Shown piece by piece: positions 1-8,100 of a stretch of 13,747 nt of DNA. Below the pieces are notes generated by a model. The model searched no databases, was not told the origin of the DNA, and saw nothing but the letters and a program-made list of their open reading frames with translations. Every line of letters starts with the position of its first letter. The stretch's first letter is position 1. The translations under genes were made by a program, and so were the position numbers. The stretch is from an uncultured Prevotellaceae bacterium (GTDB lineage Bacteria; Bacteroidota; Bacteroidia; Bacteroidales; Bacteroidaceae). The stretch is taken from assembly GCA_946644025.1 (NCBI GenBank), contig CAMPCG010000038.1:1-13747 (forward strand). Reading direction: 5' to 3'.

Positions 1-1
1 C

Positions 2-646
2 GAGACCTACGAGCTGGCACGGCGCAACAACATCGAGATTATCGACGCCACCTGCCCCGTGGTGCTGAAGCTGCAGAAGCGCATCAAGGAGCAGTACTGC
101 GAGAACATCAGCAAACCCAGCCCCCAACACCCAACACCCAACACCCAGATTGTCATCTTCGGGAAGAAAGGCCATGCCGAGGTGCTGGGCCTCGTAGGCC
201 AGACGAAGGGGACGGCCATCGTCGTAGAGAGTTTCGACGAGGTGACCCGCCTCGACTTCACACGCGACATCTACCTCTACTCGCAGACCACAAAGAGCCT
301 CGACGAATTTCGCAAAATCATCGATTACATCGGCTCCCACATCGCTCCGGGCGCCACCTTCCGCAGCTTCGACACCATCTGCCGCTCGGTGGCCAACCGC
401 ATGACGGGCATCTCCGTCTTTGCCTCGCGCCACGACCTCATCCTCTTCGTCTGCGGGCGCAAGAGCAGCAACGGCCGGGTGCTCTTCAACGAATGTCTGA
501 GGGTGAACGCCAACAGCCACCTCATAGAGGGTCCCGACGAGATAGACCCGCAGTGGCTCAAGGGCATAGAGACCGTGGGCATCTGCGGGGCCACAAGCAC
601 GCCGAAATGGCTCATGGAGCAGTGCCGCGACAAGATAAACTCTTAA
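2..646 (+). CDS. ispH: 4-hydroxy-3-methylbut-2-enyl diphosphate reductase, 5'-truncated
   Basis: This is the C-terminal 214 residues of IspH (LytB), the cytosolic [4Fe-4S] enzyme that makes IPP and DMAPP in the last step of the MEP isoprenoid pathway. The reading frame is open from base 2 and enters from outside the window, so the start and the first cluster cysteine are not seen. Visible landmarks are DATCPVV (second cluster Cys), GHAEVLGLVGQ (the His and Glu equivalent to E. coli H124/E126), DTICRSVANR (third cluster Cys), RKSSNG (substrate-binding SSN) and GICGATSTPKWL near the end. About 75-80 N-terminal residues should be missing, judged from a usual length near 285-290. A segment reading KPSPQHPTPNTQ, just before VIFGKKGHAEV, is encoded by three CCCAACA heptamers and looks like an in-frame repeat insertion. 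The S8 protease gene begins 14 bp downstream on the same strand. Confidence 0.95.
   Translation, partial: ETYELARRNNIEIIDATCPVVLKLQKRIKEQYCENISKPSPQHPTPNTQIVIFGKKGHAEVLGLVGQTKGTAIVVESFDEVTRLDFTRDIYLYSQTTKSLDEFRKIIDYIGSHIAPGATFRSFDTICRSVANRMTGISVFASRHDLILFVCGRKSSNGRVLFNECLRVNANSHLIEGPDEIDPQWLKGIETVGICGATSTPKWLMEQCRDKINS
123..147 (+). repeat. CCCAACA heptamer tandem repeat inside ispH
   Basis: Three perfect copies of CCCAACA plus a partial CCCA lie within the ispH reading frame. They encode part of QHPTPNTQ at the loop before the conserved GKKGHAEV motif. The unit is not a multiple of three, so gain or loss of a single copy would shift the frame of a gene expected to be essential. Confidence 0.9.
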
Positions 647-660
647 CTCCCCGAAATGAT

Positions 661-2892
661 ATGCACTTCAGGCGAATAGCCAAGCTGGCGACTGCACTGC
701 TCGTGGCCTGCCACCTTGTTTCCCTGTCGCTCCAGGCGCAGCGTCCGCGCTACGACAAGCTCTCGCCCATGCTCCGCCGCATGGCAAGGCAAGAGGTAGC
801 CGCCAGCCGCTCCGCAGGAACAAACCTCTCACCCCTCACCTCTCACCCCTCACCCCAAAGAGAAGTCTGCGCCTTCGTGCAGGTGGCCGCCGGCGGCGAC
901 GACGTGCTGGCCGCCAGCGGCTGTCGCGTGCTGGCCTGGGAGGGCGACATCTGCATTGCCAACATCCCCAAGTCGAGCATCGTCCCCCTCTCGCTCGACG
1001 ACCGCATCCTGCGCATCGAGGCCAACCGCAGCAGCCGACCGCTAAGCGACTCGCTGGCCTGGTACCTCAACGCCCTGCCCGTCTACGAGGGTCAGCAGCT
1101 GCCGCAGGCCTACACGGGCAAGGGCGTCGTCGTGGGCGTGATAGACGTAGGCTTCGACCTCACCCACCCCAACTTCTACAGCCGCGACACCACCGACTAC
1201 CGCATACGCCGCTTCTGGGACATGCTCTCGGCCGACACCGTGGGCAGCACCCTGCCCGTGGGGCGCGACTTCACCACGCGCGACGAGCTGCTCGCCGTGG
1301 CCCACGCCCGCGACGGCCTGCACCAAACCCACGGCACCCACACCCTGGGCATCGCCGCCGGCAGCGGCTACGACTCGCCCTATCGCGGCATGGCCCCCGA
1401 GAGCGACATCTGCATCGTGGCCAACGCCGTCACCGAAGACACCATCTACATAGACCCCGCTGACTACGACAAGTACACCTTCGCCCTCGACGCCCTGGGC
1501 TTTAAGTACATCTTCGACTACGCCGAGAGCGTGGGCAAGCCCTGCGTCATCAACATCAGCGAGGGCAGCACGCAGGACTTCAGGGGCTTCGACGTGCTCT
1601 ACTACGAGATGCTGCGCCGCATCAGCGGTCCCGGCCGCATCATCGTCTCGGCCGCCGGAAACAACGGCGGACAGAAGAACTTGCTGCACAAGCCCGCAGG
1701 AGACCCCCTGGCCGGCACCTTCCTGCGATTCTTTGCCCACGACGGCCTGGTGACGCTGAAGGGCGACCGCGACTTCACCCTGCGCCTGGTGGCCTACGAG
1801 GGCGAGCAGCGCGACACCATCCAGCTCTCCACCGCCGACATCACGGCGCTGCCCGACTCCATGGTCTACGGCCAGCTGCAGACCGCCAGCGACTTGCTCC
1901 AAGTCACCATCGAGGCCTACCCCTCGTGCTACGCCGACAATGAGACCTGCTACGACATCACCCTCCGGGGCACCCACAGCGTAGGCAACCGGCCCGTCGT
2001 CTCGCTCGAGGTGATGGGCGAGGAGGCCGACGTGGAGGTCTACCGCATGGACGGATACTTCTACCAGCACGCCTTCAACCCCGCCCTTAACGACGGCGAC
2101 AACACCCACGGCGTGCTCTCGCCGGCCACGGCGCCCTGCGTGGTCTGCGTCGGAGCCACCAACTACCGTCCCGGCATCGTGAACTACCAGGGAGAGTGGC
2201 TGACGTTTGGCTCCGGGCACTATGGCGAAAGGAACATCAGCTCGTCCGTAGGCCCCACCATGGACGGCCGCATCAAGCCCGAGGTCATGGCACCGGGCGT
2301 CAACATCATCTCCTCCTACAGCAGCTACTACCTGGAGAACCACCCCGGCGCCAGCGACATTGCAAGGGACGTGGCCCACTTCGACTTCAACGGCCGCACC
2401 TACGCCTGGAACAGCAACAGCGGCACGTCGATGGCCGCGCCCGCCGTGGCCGGGGCCATCGCCCTGTGGCTCGAGGCCAAGCCCGACCTGACAACCGACG
2501 ACGTGATTGACGTCTTCAGACACACCTGCCGCCAGCACGACCCCACCCTGCCCTACCCCAACAACTATTACGGCTACGGCGAGATAGACGTCTACCGCGG
2601 ACTGCTCTACCTGCTGGGCATTGACCATATCTCGGAGGTGTCGGCCAGCCAGTCGCCCCTGCGCATCGGCCTCTCCAGCGGCCGTCTCACCATCGACTGC
2701 GGCCGCACGCTCAGTGCCGATACCCGCGTGCGCCTCTTCTCGCTCTCGGGCCGCCAGATACACGAAGCCCGCATCCCTGCCGGGCGGCAGACATACGGGC
2801 TAAACATTCCTCGGCTGGCAGAGGGGGTCTATGCCGTCCAGATAGACGGACCGGCAGACGTCAGCGGCTCCCAGCTCATCAGGATAAGGTGA
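661..2892 (+). CDS. Secreted S8 (subtilisin-like) serine protease with T9SS C-terminal sorting domain
   Basis: This is a 743-residue exported serine endopeptidase. The chosen start (ATG at 661, 14 bp after the ispH stop) gives a clear signal peptide, MHFRRIAKLATALLVACHLV...LQAQ; the open frame extends upstream to 493 but only as an overlap with ispH. Catalytic residues are all present: Asp162 in VIDVGFD, His224 in THGTHTLG, oxyanion Asn334 in SAAGNNGG, and Ser590 in NSGTSMAAPAVAG. The roughly 250 residues between Asn334 and Ser590 are long for a minimal subtilisin and probably hold an inserted beta domain. The last ~75 residues (RVRLFSLSGRQI ... LAEGVYAVQI ... LIRIR) match a type A T9SS sorting domain, so the protein is probably carried across the outer membrane and released or anchored at the surface. 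Residues of the form SPLTSHPSP near position 60 come from a CTCACCY heptamer array. It is probably cotranscribed with ispH. The physiological substrate is unknown. Confidence 0.93.
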   Translation: MHFRRIAKLATALLVACHLVSLSLQAQRPRYDKLSPMLRRMARQEVAASRSAGTNLSPLTSHPSPQREVCAFVQVAAGGDDVLAASGCRVLAWEGDICIANIPKSSIVPLSLDDRILRIEANRSSRPLSDSLAWYLNALPVYEGQQLPQAYTGKGVVVGVIDVGFDLTHPNFYSRDTTDYRIRRFWDMLSADTVGSTLPVGRDFTTRDELLAVAHARDGLHQTHGTHTLGIAAGSGYDSPYRGMAPESDICIVANAVTEDTIYIDPADYDKYTFALDALGFKYIFDYAESVGKPCVINISEGSTQDFRGFDVLYYEMLRRISGPGRIIVSAAGNNGGQKNLLHKPAGDPLAGTFLRFFAHDGLVTLKGDRDFTLRLVAYEGEQRDTIQLSTADITALPDSMVYGQLQTASDLLQVTIEAYPSCYADNETCYDITLRGTHSVGNRPVVSLEVMGEEADVEVYRMDGYFYQHAFNPALNDGDNTHGVLSPATAPCVVCVGATNYRPGIVNYQGEWLTFGSGHYGERNISSSVGPTMDGRIKPEVMAPGVNIISSYSSYYLENHPGASDIARDVAHFDFNGRTYAWNSNSGTSMAAPAVAGAIALWLEAKPDLTTDDVIDVFRHTCRQHDPTLPYPNNYYGYGEIDVYRGLLYLLGIDHISEVSASQSPLRIGLSSGRLTIDCGRTLSADTRVRLFSLSGRQIHEARIPAGRQTYGLNIPRLAEGVYAVQIDGPADVSGSQLIRIR
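828..855 (+). repeat. CTCACCY heptamer tandem repeat inside the S8 protease gene
   Basis: Four consecutive heptamers (CTCACCC, CTCACCT, CTCACCC, CTCACCC) lie in the region between signal peptide and protease domain. They encode the low-complexity SPLTSHPSP. One-unit slippage would frameshift the gene upstream of the whole catalytic domain. Confidence 0.9.
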
Positions 2893-2921
2893 TTAGAGGG
2901 CGTGTCAAAATACGCTCCGCG

Positions 2922-3623
2922 TCATTCTGACAGGGTTCCTGTCGCTTCTTCAAATTTCTCCATGAGCCATGCGTTCTGCTCGTCGATGGTCAGATGGCTG
3001 TTGTCGAGCAGCAGCGCGTCGTCGGCCTGTCTGAGCGGCGACACCTCGCGGTGGGAGTCGATGTAGTCGCGCTCCACTACGTTCTTCAGTATGTCGTCGT
3101 AGTCGGCCTCCATGCCTTTCTGCTTCAGCTCGTCGTATCGTCGCTGCGCGCGCACCTCGGCCGAGGCTGTGACAAAGATTTTCAGTTCGGCGTCGGGGAA
3201 CACCACGGTGCCTATGTCGCGGCCGTCCATGACGATGCCGCCCTCACGGCCCATGAGGCGCTGCTGTCGCACCATGTCCTCGCGCACGAAGGGCAGCGCG
3301 GCCACGGGGCTGACGTGGTTGGACACCTCCAGTGAGCGTATCTCGCGCTCTACATACTCGCCGTTGAGGTAGGCATCGGGGCGGCCCGTCTCGGGGTTGA
3401 ACACAAAGGTTATCTTGATGTCGTCCATCGCCTTCTGCAGTTCCTCGGTCTTGATGCTCCCGTCGTCGAGGAACATGCCGTGGCGCAGGGCATAGAGCGT
3501 CACGCAGCGGTACATGGCGCCCGTATCGACATACACATAGCCCACACGCCGGGCCAGGTCCTTGGCCATCGTGCTCTTTCCGCACGACGAATGGCCGTCA
3601 ATAGCAACAGTAATCTTTCTCAT
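2922..3623 (-). CDS. cmk: Cytidylate (CMP/dCMP) kinase
   Basis: This 233-residue cytosolic nucleoside monophosphate kinase phosphorylates CMP and dCMP with ATP in pyrimidine nucleotide metabolism. Visible motifs are the P-loop GHSSCGKST (residues 10-18, Lys16 and Ser17 contacting phosphate), YVDTGAMYR just after it, and [23 protein letters not shown] followed by the basic RAQRRYDEL lid segment. The start at 3623 ([10 protein letters not shown]) was chosen because that is where homology to the family begins. A longer open frame to 3692 exists, but its 23 extra residues ([16 protein letters not shown]) are just the translation of the G-rich hairpin repeat. porQ lies upstream on the same strand across a 151-bp gap filled by that repeat. 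The gene ends 29 bp from the convergent S8 protease gene. Confidence 0.95.
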   Translation of the reverse strand: MRKITVAIDGHSSCGKSTMAKDLARRVGYVYVDTGAMYRCVTLYALRHGMFLDDGSIKTEELQKAMDDIKITFVFNPETGRPDAYLNGEYVEREIRSLEVSNHVSPVAALPFVREDMVRQQRLMGREGGIVMDGRDIGTVVFPDAELKIFVTASAEVRAQRRYDELKQKGMEADYDDILKNVVERDYIDSHREVSPLRQADDALLLDNSHLTIDEQNAWLMEKFEEATGTLSE

Positions 3624-3641
3624 GGAGGGAGGGTTATTTAT

Positions 3642-3765
3642 GGGGAGTGAAAGGGAAGTGAAGGGGGAGTGAAGGGGGAGTGAAAGGGACATTACTTCTT
3701 GTTCTGCTCAAAAGTATTGTCCCTTTCACTCCCCCTTCACTCCTCTTTCACTCCCCCTTCACTCC
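3642..3765. repeat. Giant G-rich/C-rich inverted repeat (hairpin element 1)
   Basis: The left arm (3642-3690) is built from GGGGAGTGAA-type units. The right arm (3719-3765) is the complementary CCCTTTCACTCC-type series. The 25 bases of each arm nearest the loop (GTCCCTTTCACTCC... on the right arm) are perfectly complementary. The stem also continues a few bases into the spacer (GGGACA, one mismatch, TACTT), leaving a small loop. The outer part of the arms is only roughly complementary. It fills the porQ-cmk gap, so a transcript from porQ into cmk must pass through it. It is related in sequence to the element at 10617-10756. Role (attenuator, terminator or passive repeat) is not known. Confidence 0.9.
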
Positions 3766-3774
3766 AATTAATAA

Positions 3775-4725
3775 TCATAATATATAGCTTAAACTGAGCA
3801 TGAGCGAGGTGCTGCTCACGTGGTATTTGGCGTAGGCCACGTGGAGCTGGAGCCGCTCGAGCGTCATGCCGGCACCGAGCGATATGGCCGCTCCGTGGCT
3901 GCTCTCGCCGTCGCCGCTCTTTATCTTCATCTGCGCCGCGCGCAGGGGGTTATATCCCGCAGCGATGTAGAACTGCTGGCCCAGCAGCAGGTCGGCGCCC
4001 AGCACGAGGTGCTTGCCCAGTCCGTACTGCCAGTCGTTGAGCCTTACGAGTGTGGCCGAGAATCTTAGCGGCGACCCCACGAGGCGTTTCGACACGCCCA
4101 GCTGCAGGTCCAGGGGCACGGGCTCGAAGTCGTCCTCGTAGGCCTTCACTTGTCCGCCCAGGTTGCGTGCCACGGCGCTGAGGCTCCACTCGCGGTCGGG
4201 GTCGTAGTAGTTCAGTCCCAGGTCGACGAGCACGCCCAGCGAGCTGTAGCTGCCTATGAAGGAGCCCACCATCTTCGCCGTCACGCCGCCGCTTAGTCCG
4301 TCGGCCAGCCCGTAGGCGAACGAGCCGCTCAGTGCCACGTCGCGCGCCCCGAAGGTGCCCGTCTGCTCGCCCGTCACCGTCGTCTCCTTCATCTCGCCAT
4401 AGCTGATGAAGCGTCCCTGCACGCCCCACGTGGCGCGGTCGCCCAAAGCGCGGGTGAACGACGCGGTGGCTGTGACCGACCCCTCCATGTAGGTCATCAC
4501 GTTGAGGTTGAGCGTCTTGTCGGCGACATAGCTGATGAGCGCCGGGTTGTGGAACACCAGCGACGCATCGTTCTCGGCCAGCGTGATGTTGTCGCCGCCA
4601 AGGGCCGACACATGGGCGCTCGACGGAAGACGCAGGAAATTGAACACGTTGTCGCTGTCCTGTGCCGACACACGCGTGGCGGCACACAACAGAAGGGCAA
4701 GGGTTATGACAGCAGTTCTGTTCAT
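3775..4725 (-). CDS. porQ: Type IX secretion system protein PorQ
   Basis: This 316-residue protein resembles PorQ, an outer-membrane beta-barrel protein of the T9SS. The PorU-V-Q-Z surface complex processes sorting domains of exported cargo and attaches them to anionic lipopolysaccharide. The signal peptide is MNRTAVITLALLLCAATRVSAQ. The mature start DSDNVFNFLRLPSSAHVSALGGDNITL with NDASLVFHNPALIS is typical of the PorQ/PorV-like family, followed by alternating amphipathic beta strands up to the C-terminal SLMLSLSYIL, a barrel-like ending. The length fits the family. cmk follows on the same strand. A T9SS cargo (the S8 protease) is encoded 0.9 kb beyond the porQ stop. A 32-nt stretch of the gene (4366-4397) recurs almost exactly at 8808-8839. 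No perfect TAnnTTTG promoter was found upstream. Confidence 0.93.
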   Translation of the reverse strand: MNRTAVITLALLLCAATRVSAQDSDNVFNFLRLPSSAHVSALGGDNITLAENDASLVFHNPALISYVADKTLNLNVMTYMEGSVTATASFTRALGDRATWGVQGRFISYGEMKETTVTGEQTGTFGARDVALSGSFAYGLADGLSGGVTAKMVGSFIGSYSSLGVLVDLGLNYYDPDREWSLSAVARNLGGQVKAYEDDFEPVPLDLQLGVSKRLVGSPLRFSATLVRLNDWQYGLGKHLVLGADLLLGQQFYIAAGYNPLRAAQMKIKSGDGESSHGAAISLGAGMTLERLQLHVAYAKYHVSSTSLMLSLSYIL

Positions 4726-4837
4726 TCAGTGGCGGACAAATAGATGACGCTGGTTGAGTACCATGCATCAAATGTCCCTACGATTTAATTAACGTCTTTT
4801 GCCCCTAAAATATTGCGTGCTGTACGGTTGGTTTTAT

Positions 4838-4852
4838 TGAGAGCGAGACGTT
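4838..4852. promoter_or_regulatory. 15-nt motif shared with the region upstream of the M6 gene
   Basis: The motif TGAGAGCGAGACGTT here recurs as TGAGAGCGAGCCGTT at 13612-13626 (14 of 15 identical). Both copies lie on the gene-proximal side of a 21-bp dyad array and upstream of a leftward-transcribed gene. Function is unknown. Confidence 0.5.
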
Positions 4853-4876
4853 TGGGGGGCAAATAGCCGGAAAAAG

Positions 4877-4960
4877 TATCAAATACCGACGTGACTATAT
4901 CAAATCTCGACGTGATTTTAACAAATCCCGACGGAATTTTATCAAATCACGACGTGCTAT
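4877..4960. repeat. 21-bp direct-repeat array of dyad units, upstream of porQ
   Basis: Four units begin exactly 21 bp apart (4877, 4898, 4919, 4940). The core of each resembles AAATCNCGACGTGATTT, an odd dyad with arms AAATCACG and CGTGATTT around one central base. Units 2 and 3 keep most of the dyad with different bases (CTCGACGTGA versus CCCGACGGAA). The array lies about 150 bp upstream of the porQ start. There are no unique spacers, so it is not a CRISPR. Repeated protein-binding sites two helical turns apart are a reasonable reading, not a demonstrated one. Confidence 0.85.
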
Positions 4961-4995
4961 GCAAGCGGCAAAGCCGAGTCCTGACCCCACCCCTG

Positions 4996-5017
4996 CCCCT
5001 CCCCTCGAGGGGAGGGG
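4996..5017. repeat. 22-bp perfect palindrome (C-rich/G-rich)
   Basis: Eleven bases, CCCCTCCCCTC, are followed directly by their exact complement. The preceding bases continue the C-rich character (CCCCACCCCTG). Similar CCCTCGAGGG-centred intergenic elements are common in Bacteroidota genomes, so it is probably one copy of a dispersed family. Confidence 0.8.
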
Positions 5018-5043
5018 AGTGGCTGCGCATAGTTTTGATAATG

Positions 5044-5149
5044 ATAGACAAGCGAGATTCCCTACACATGGCGGGAATCTCGCTTGTCTATTTCCGAAAC
5101 GTCAGCCCTTGTAGGGAATCTCGCTTGTCTATTTCCGAAGCGTCAGCCT
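5044..5149. repeat. Duplicated stem element downstream of the BspA-like gene
   Basis: Arm A (5044-5062, ATAGACAAGCGAGATTCCC) is the exact complement of arm B (5073-5091). Arm B recurs as arm C (5114-5132) inside a 36-bp direct repeat with a 41-bp period (5073-5108 and 5114-5149, nearly identical). Arm A can therefore pair with either B or C. In the leftward transcript of the BspA-like gene the stem lies 70-120 bases past the stop codon. It could act as a 3' structure, but there is no run of U after it. Confidence 0.9.
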
Positions 5150-5161
5150 CCTGATGGGTGT

Positions 5162-8100
5162 TTAGCGTTCTTGCCTTGCGCTGGCTGCCATCAAGTCGAT
5201 GACGGAAGCGATGTCGGCCACGTCGACGGACTTGTCATCGTTCACGTCGGCTCTTTCCTTGTACTGCAAGCCGCTTCCGGCCATCACGTCGATGATAGAA
5301 GCAATGTCGGCCACATCTACGGCACCGTCGCCGTTCACGTCACCCTTCTTGTATTTCGGTGCTTCCGTAAAGTAGCCGGGATTGGCCGCACCGCCGTCGA
5401 TATGGGCGTAGGAGGCATCCGTATAATTCTCGTCATACACAGTGCCTGCACCGCCGACGAGTCTGCGACAGCCGTTGAACATATCTGTTGAATTGATTAC
5501 ACTGCTGGTGTCCCAGCCGTCGCCCACATAGATTTTCTCTAAGTAAGACATTGCGCCAAACATGACTGACATATCCTGCACATTGTGCGTGTCAAAGCCG
5601 CTCAGGTCAAGTTCCTCTACATAGAGCAGATAGTAGAACATGCTACGCATGGATATTACTCGGCTGGTGTTGAGGTATTCTTTCATTCCCTTGAAGGTTG
5701 ACACTTTAGGCATGTCGACGAACCAATTAGAGGTGCTAATGGGACGTGCATCGGCAAACGACGGGTCGAACTCCACTGTGACGATGTCTTTAAAGACATT
5801 GTTATCCCTTGACTGCCGTCCCATCTCATCCACTTTATACACGGGCTCAGTACGATTGTAGAAATCAGCGTCATAGAGCATCCTCAGGGTTGAGCCGTCC
5901 ACCAGTGCGTACATCGTCTTCGTTGTCAGATAGCCGGGGTTGGCCGCGCCGCCGTCGGGGTGAGCATAGGACTTACCGGTATTGTTCTTGTCGTATGTAG
6001 TGCCAGCCATACCAACAAGCTTGCGGCAGTTGGAGAACATGGTGTTTTCGGCGGTAGCGAGGTTCATTGTGCTCCAGCCTTCGCCAACGATGATGGTGGT
6101 CAGCGAGGTGCAGTTGGCGAACATGCTATACATGTTTTTCACACGCGTCGTATTGAAGTTTGACAAGTCGAGCACTTCTATGCTGCGGCATCCGTCGAAC
6201 ATCTGTTGCATGCTTGTCACGCTGTCCGTGTTGAGGTAGTCCTTCATGCCCACAATCTCCGTGAGGTTCTCCATCTTGTTGAACCATGCATAGCACGACG
6301 TGGGCCTGTAGTCGGCAAACGACGGGTCGAACACGACGGTATTTACTTCGTAGCAATTCTGGTCGGCCACCCATCCTCGGTTTCCTGTTGTGACGCTAAT
6401 GTCATATACCGTTCCCTCGCGCGAAGCTTTATTAAAGTCATAGTAGAAGGTCATCGTGTCATTATTGAATACGGCGTATGGGCTCTTGGTACCGTCGGTC
6501 AGGTAGCCGGGATTGCTCGTGCCGCCGTCGATGTGAGCGTAGGCCTTGTCAAAGTGCTGCTCATCGAAGGCAGTGCCCTGACCGCCTACCAGATTGTAGC
6601 AACCATAGAACATATCTTCCGATTTGGTGACCTTCGACACGTCCCATCCCTCGCCGACATAAATGGTCTTAAGACTTTCGCAATCCGCAAACATAGCTTC
6701 CATGTCTGTCACATTCGATGTGTCGAAGTGTGAGAGATCGAGCGTTTCCAGGTTCCTGCAGCTGTTGAACATTGCAGACATTTTGGTGACCCGACTGGTG
6801 TTGAAATATTCCATTCCCTCGAAGTCCTGCAATTGCCCCATGGTTGAGAACCAGTAAGCGCATGATGAGGGGCGGGCTTTGGCGAACGAGGGGTCGAACA
6901 CCACCTTGGTGAGCGAGCTTTGGACGGTGTAGCGGTATGGGTCATCAAACCATTTGCAGTCATAAGCGTTGATGACAAACGAATTTCCGCCACGGCTGCT
7001 GCGCTTTGCATCGACATAGAACGTTAGCTTATCACCGGCTAAATTGGCGTATGCCTCGCCGTAGGTCAGGTAGCCCGGCTTGGACGAGCCGCCGTCCACT
7101 CTGGCATATAAAACATCGGCATAGCTGCCGTTGAAGGGAGTGCCCTGCTCGCCGGAAAGGGCGTTGCAGCGCTTGAACATGTCTTCTGAACAACGGACCT
7201 TCCCAGTATTCCATTTGTCGCCGACATAGATCTTCGCCAGGGAAGTGCAGCCAAGGAACATATTTTGCATGTCGGTCACATTTCTCGTGTCGAGATTGAA
7301 CAAGTTAAGATTCCCCAGACTGGTGCACTCCTCGAAAAGACCCAGCATGATGGTGACGTTCGTCGTCACCTGGTTGCTCAGGTCTATGTCGAGCAGCTTA
7401 CTGCAGTGAGAGAACATATAACTCATATCGGTCACCTTGTCTGTTTTAAGATACTGCAAGTCAACCTTTTCGATAGCCGTATTAGCGAACCAGTAGGCAG
7501 TGGAGGTGGGGTGGGCATTGGCAAACGAGGCATCGAAGAATGCCTCAATGATGTATTTGTAGTTGCCATCCTCATACCATCCGGGATTACCGCCGAGGGG
7601 CTTCAGGTGATAAATCTTGCCTGAGCGCTCCTGGCTTTTGTCGTCGCAGTAGAATCTCAAGTTGGCAAACTCGGGACCCTTTGTGTAGACAACATACATG
7701 TTGTTCAGCGTCAAGTAGCCGGGATCGCTCGAACCGCCGTCAACATGAGCCATTGACAAGTCGTTACTGCTGAACGTTGTGCCGCTGCCGCCGACGAGGC
7801 TGGTACAGCCGGCGAACATGTTTGTTCCCGATAATGGCGTATGGTTTATATCCCATCCCGAGCCAACATAAATGGTTTTCAGGTTGCTGGAATATTGGAA
7901 CATCCAATCCATTTTCTCAACCTTGCTGGTGTTGAAGCTGGACAGGTCAAGGCCCACAAGGTCACTGCAAGTGGAGAACATACTTCTCATGTCTGTCACG
8001 TTTCTCGTGTCAAAGTCCAAGCGAATGTTCTTTACTTTTGAACATTGGGAGAACATGAGAGCCATGTTCGTCACCTTGCTGGTGTTGAAAGTCAGTTCAA

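Larger units (their letters stand above)
4726..5161. other. Gene-free intergenic region rich in repeats
   Basis: This 436-bp stretch between the porQ start and the stop codon of the BspA-like gene has no credible gene. From left to right it holds porQ upstream sequence, a motif shared with the M6 upstream region (4838-4852), the 21-bp dyad array, a 22-bp perfect palindrome and the 41-bp duplicated stem element. The short open frame across 4891-5154 on + is a translation of these repeats. The only promoter-like hint for porQ is a TCTATTTG on the minus strand near 4746-4753, one base off the -7 consensus. Confidence 0.8.

Noticed and set aside
493..660. Upstream extension of the S8 protease frame
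   Set aside because: It overlaps ispH in another frame and would bury the signal peptide that begins at 661.
1042..2763. 573-codon open frame on - across the S8 gene
   Set aside because: Shadow of a GC-rich coding gene: biased Gly/Val/Ala/His composition, no recognisable domain, fully antisense to a clear protease.
2893..2921. Terminator between S8 gene and cmk
   Set aside because: Only weak TGTCA/TGACA and GGCGT/ACGCT pairings in a 29-bp gap; no convincing stem or T-run.
3624..3692. N-terminal extension of cmk ([16 protein letters not shown]...)
   Set aside because: It is a translation of the hairpin repeat, and the family N-terminus starts at [10 protein letters not shown].
4743..4775. 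Promoter for porQ (TTTG ... TCTATTTG on -)
   Set aside because: The -7 box has a mismatch at a key A and the spacing of 24 nt is too long; kept only as a remark.
4891..5154. 87-codon open frame on +
   Set aside because: It arises because a 21-bp repeat keeps frame; composed of array, palindrome and stem repeats with no protein-like conservation.
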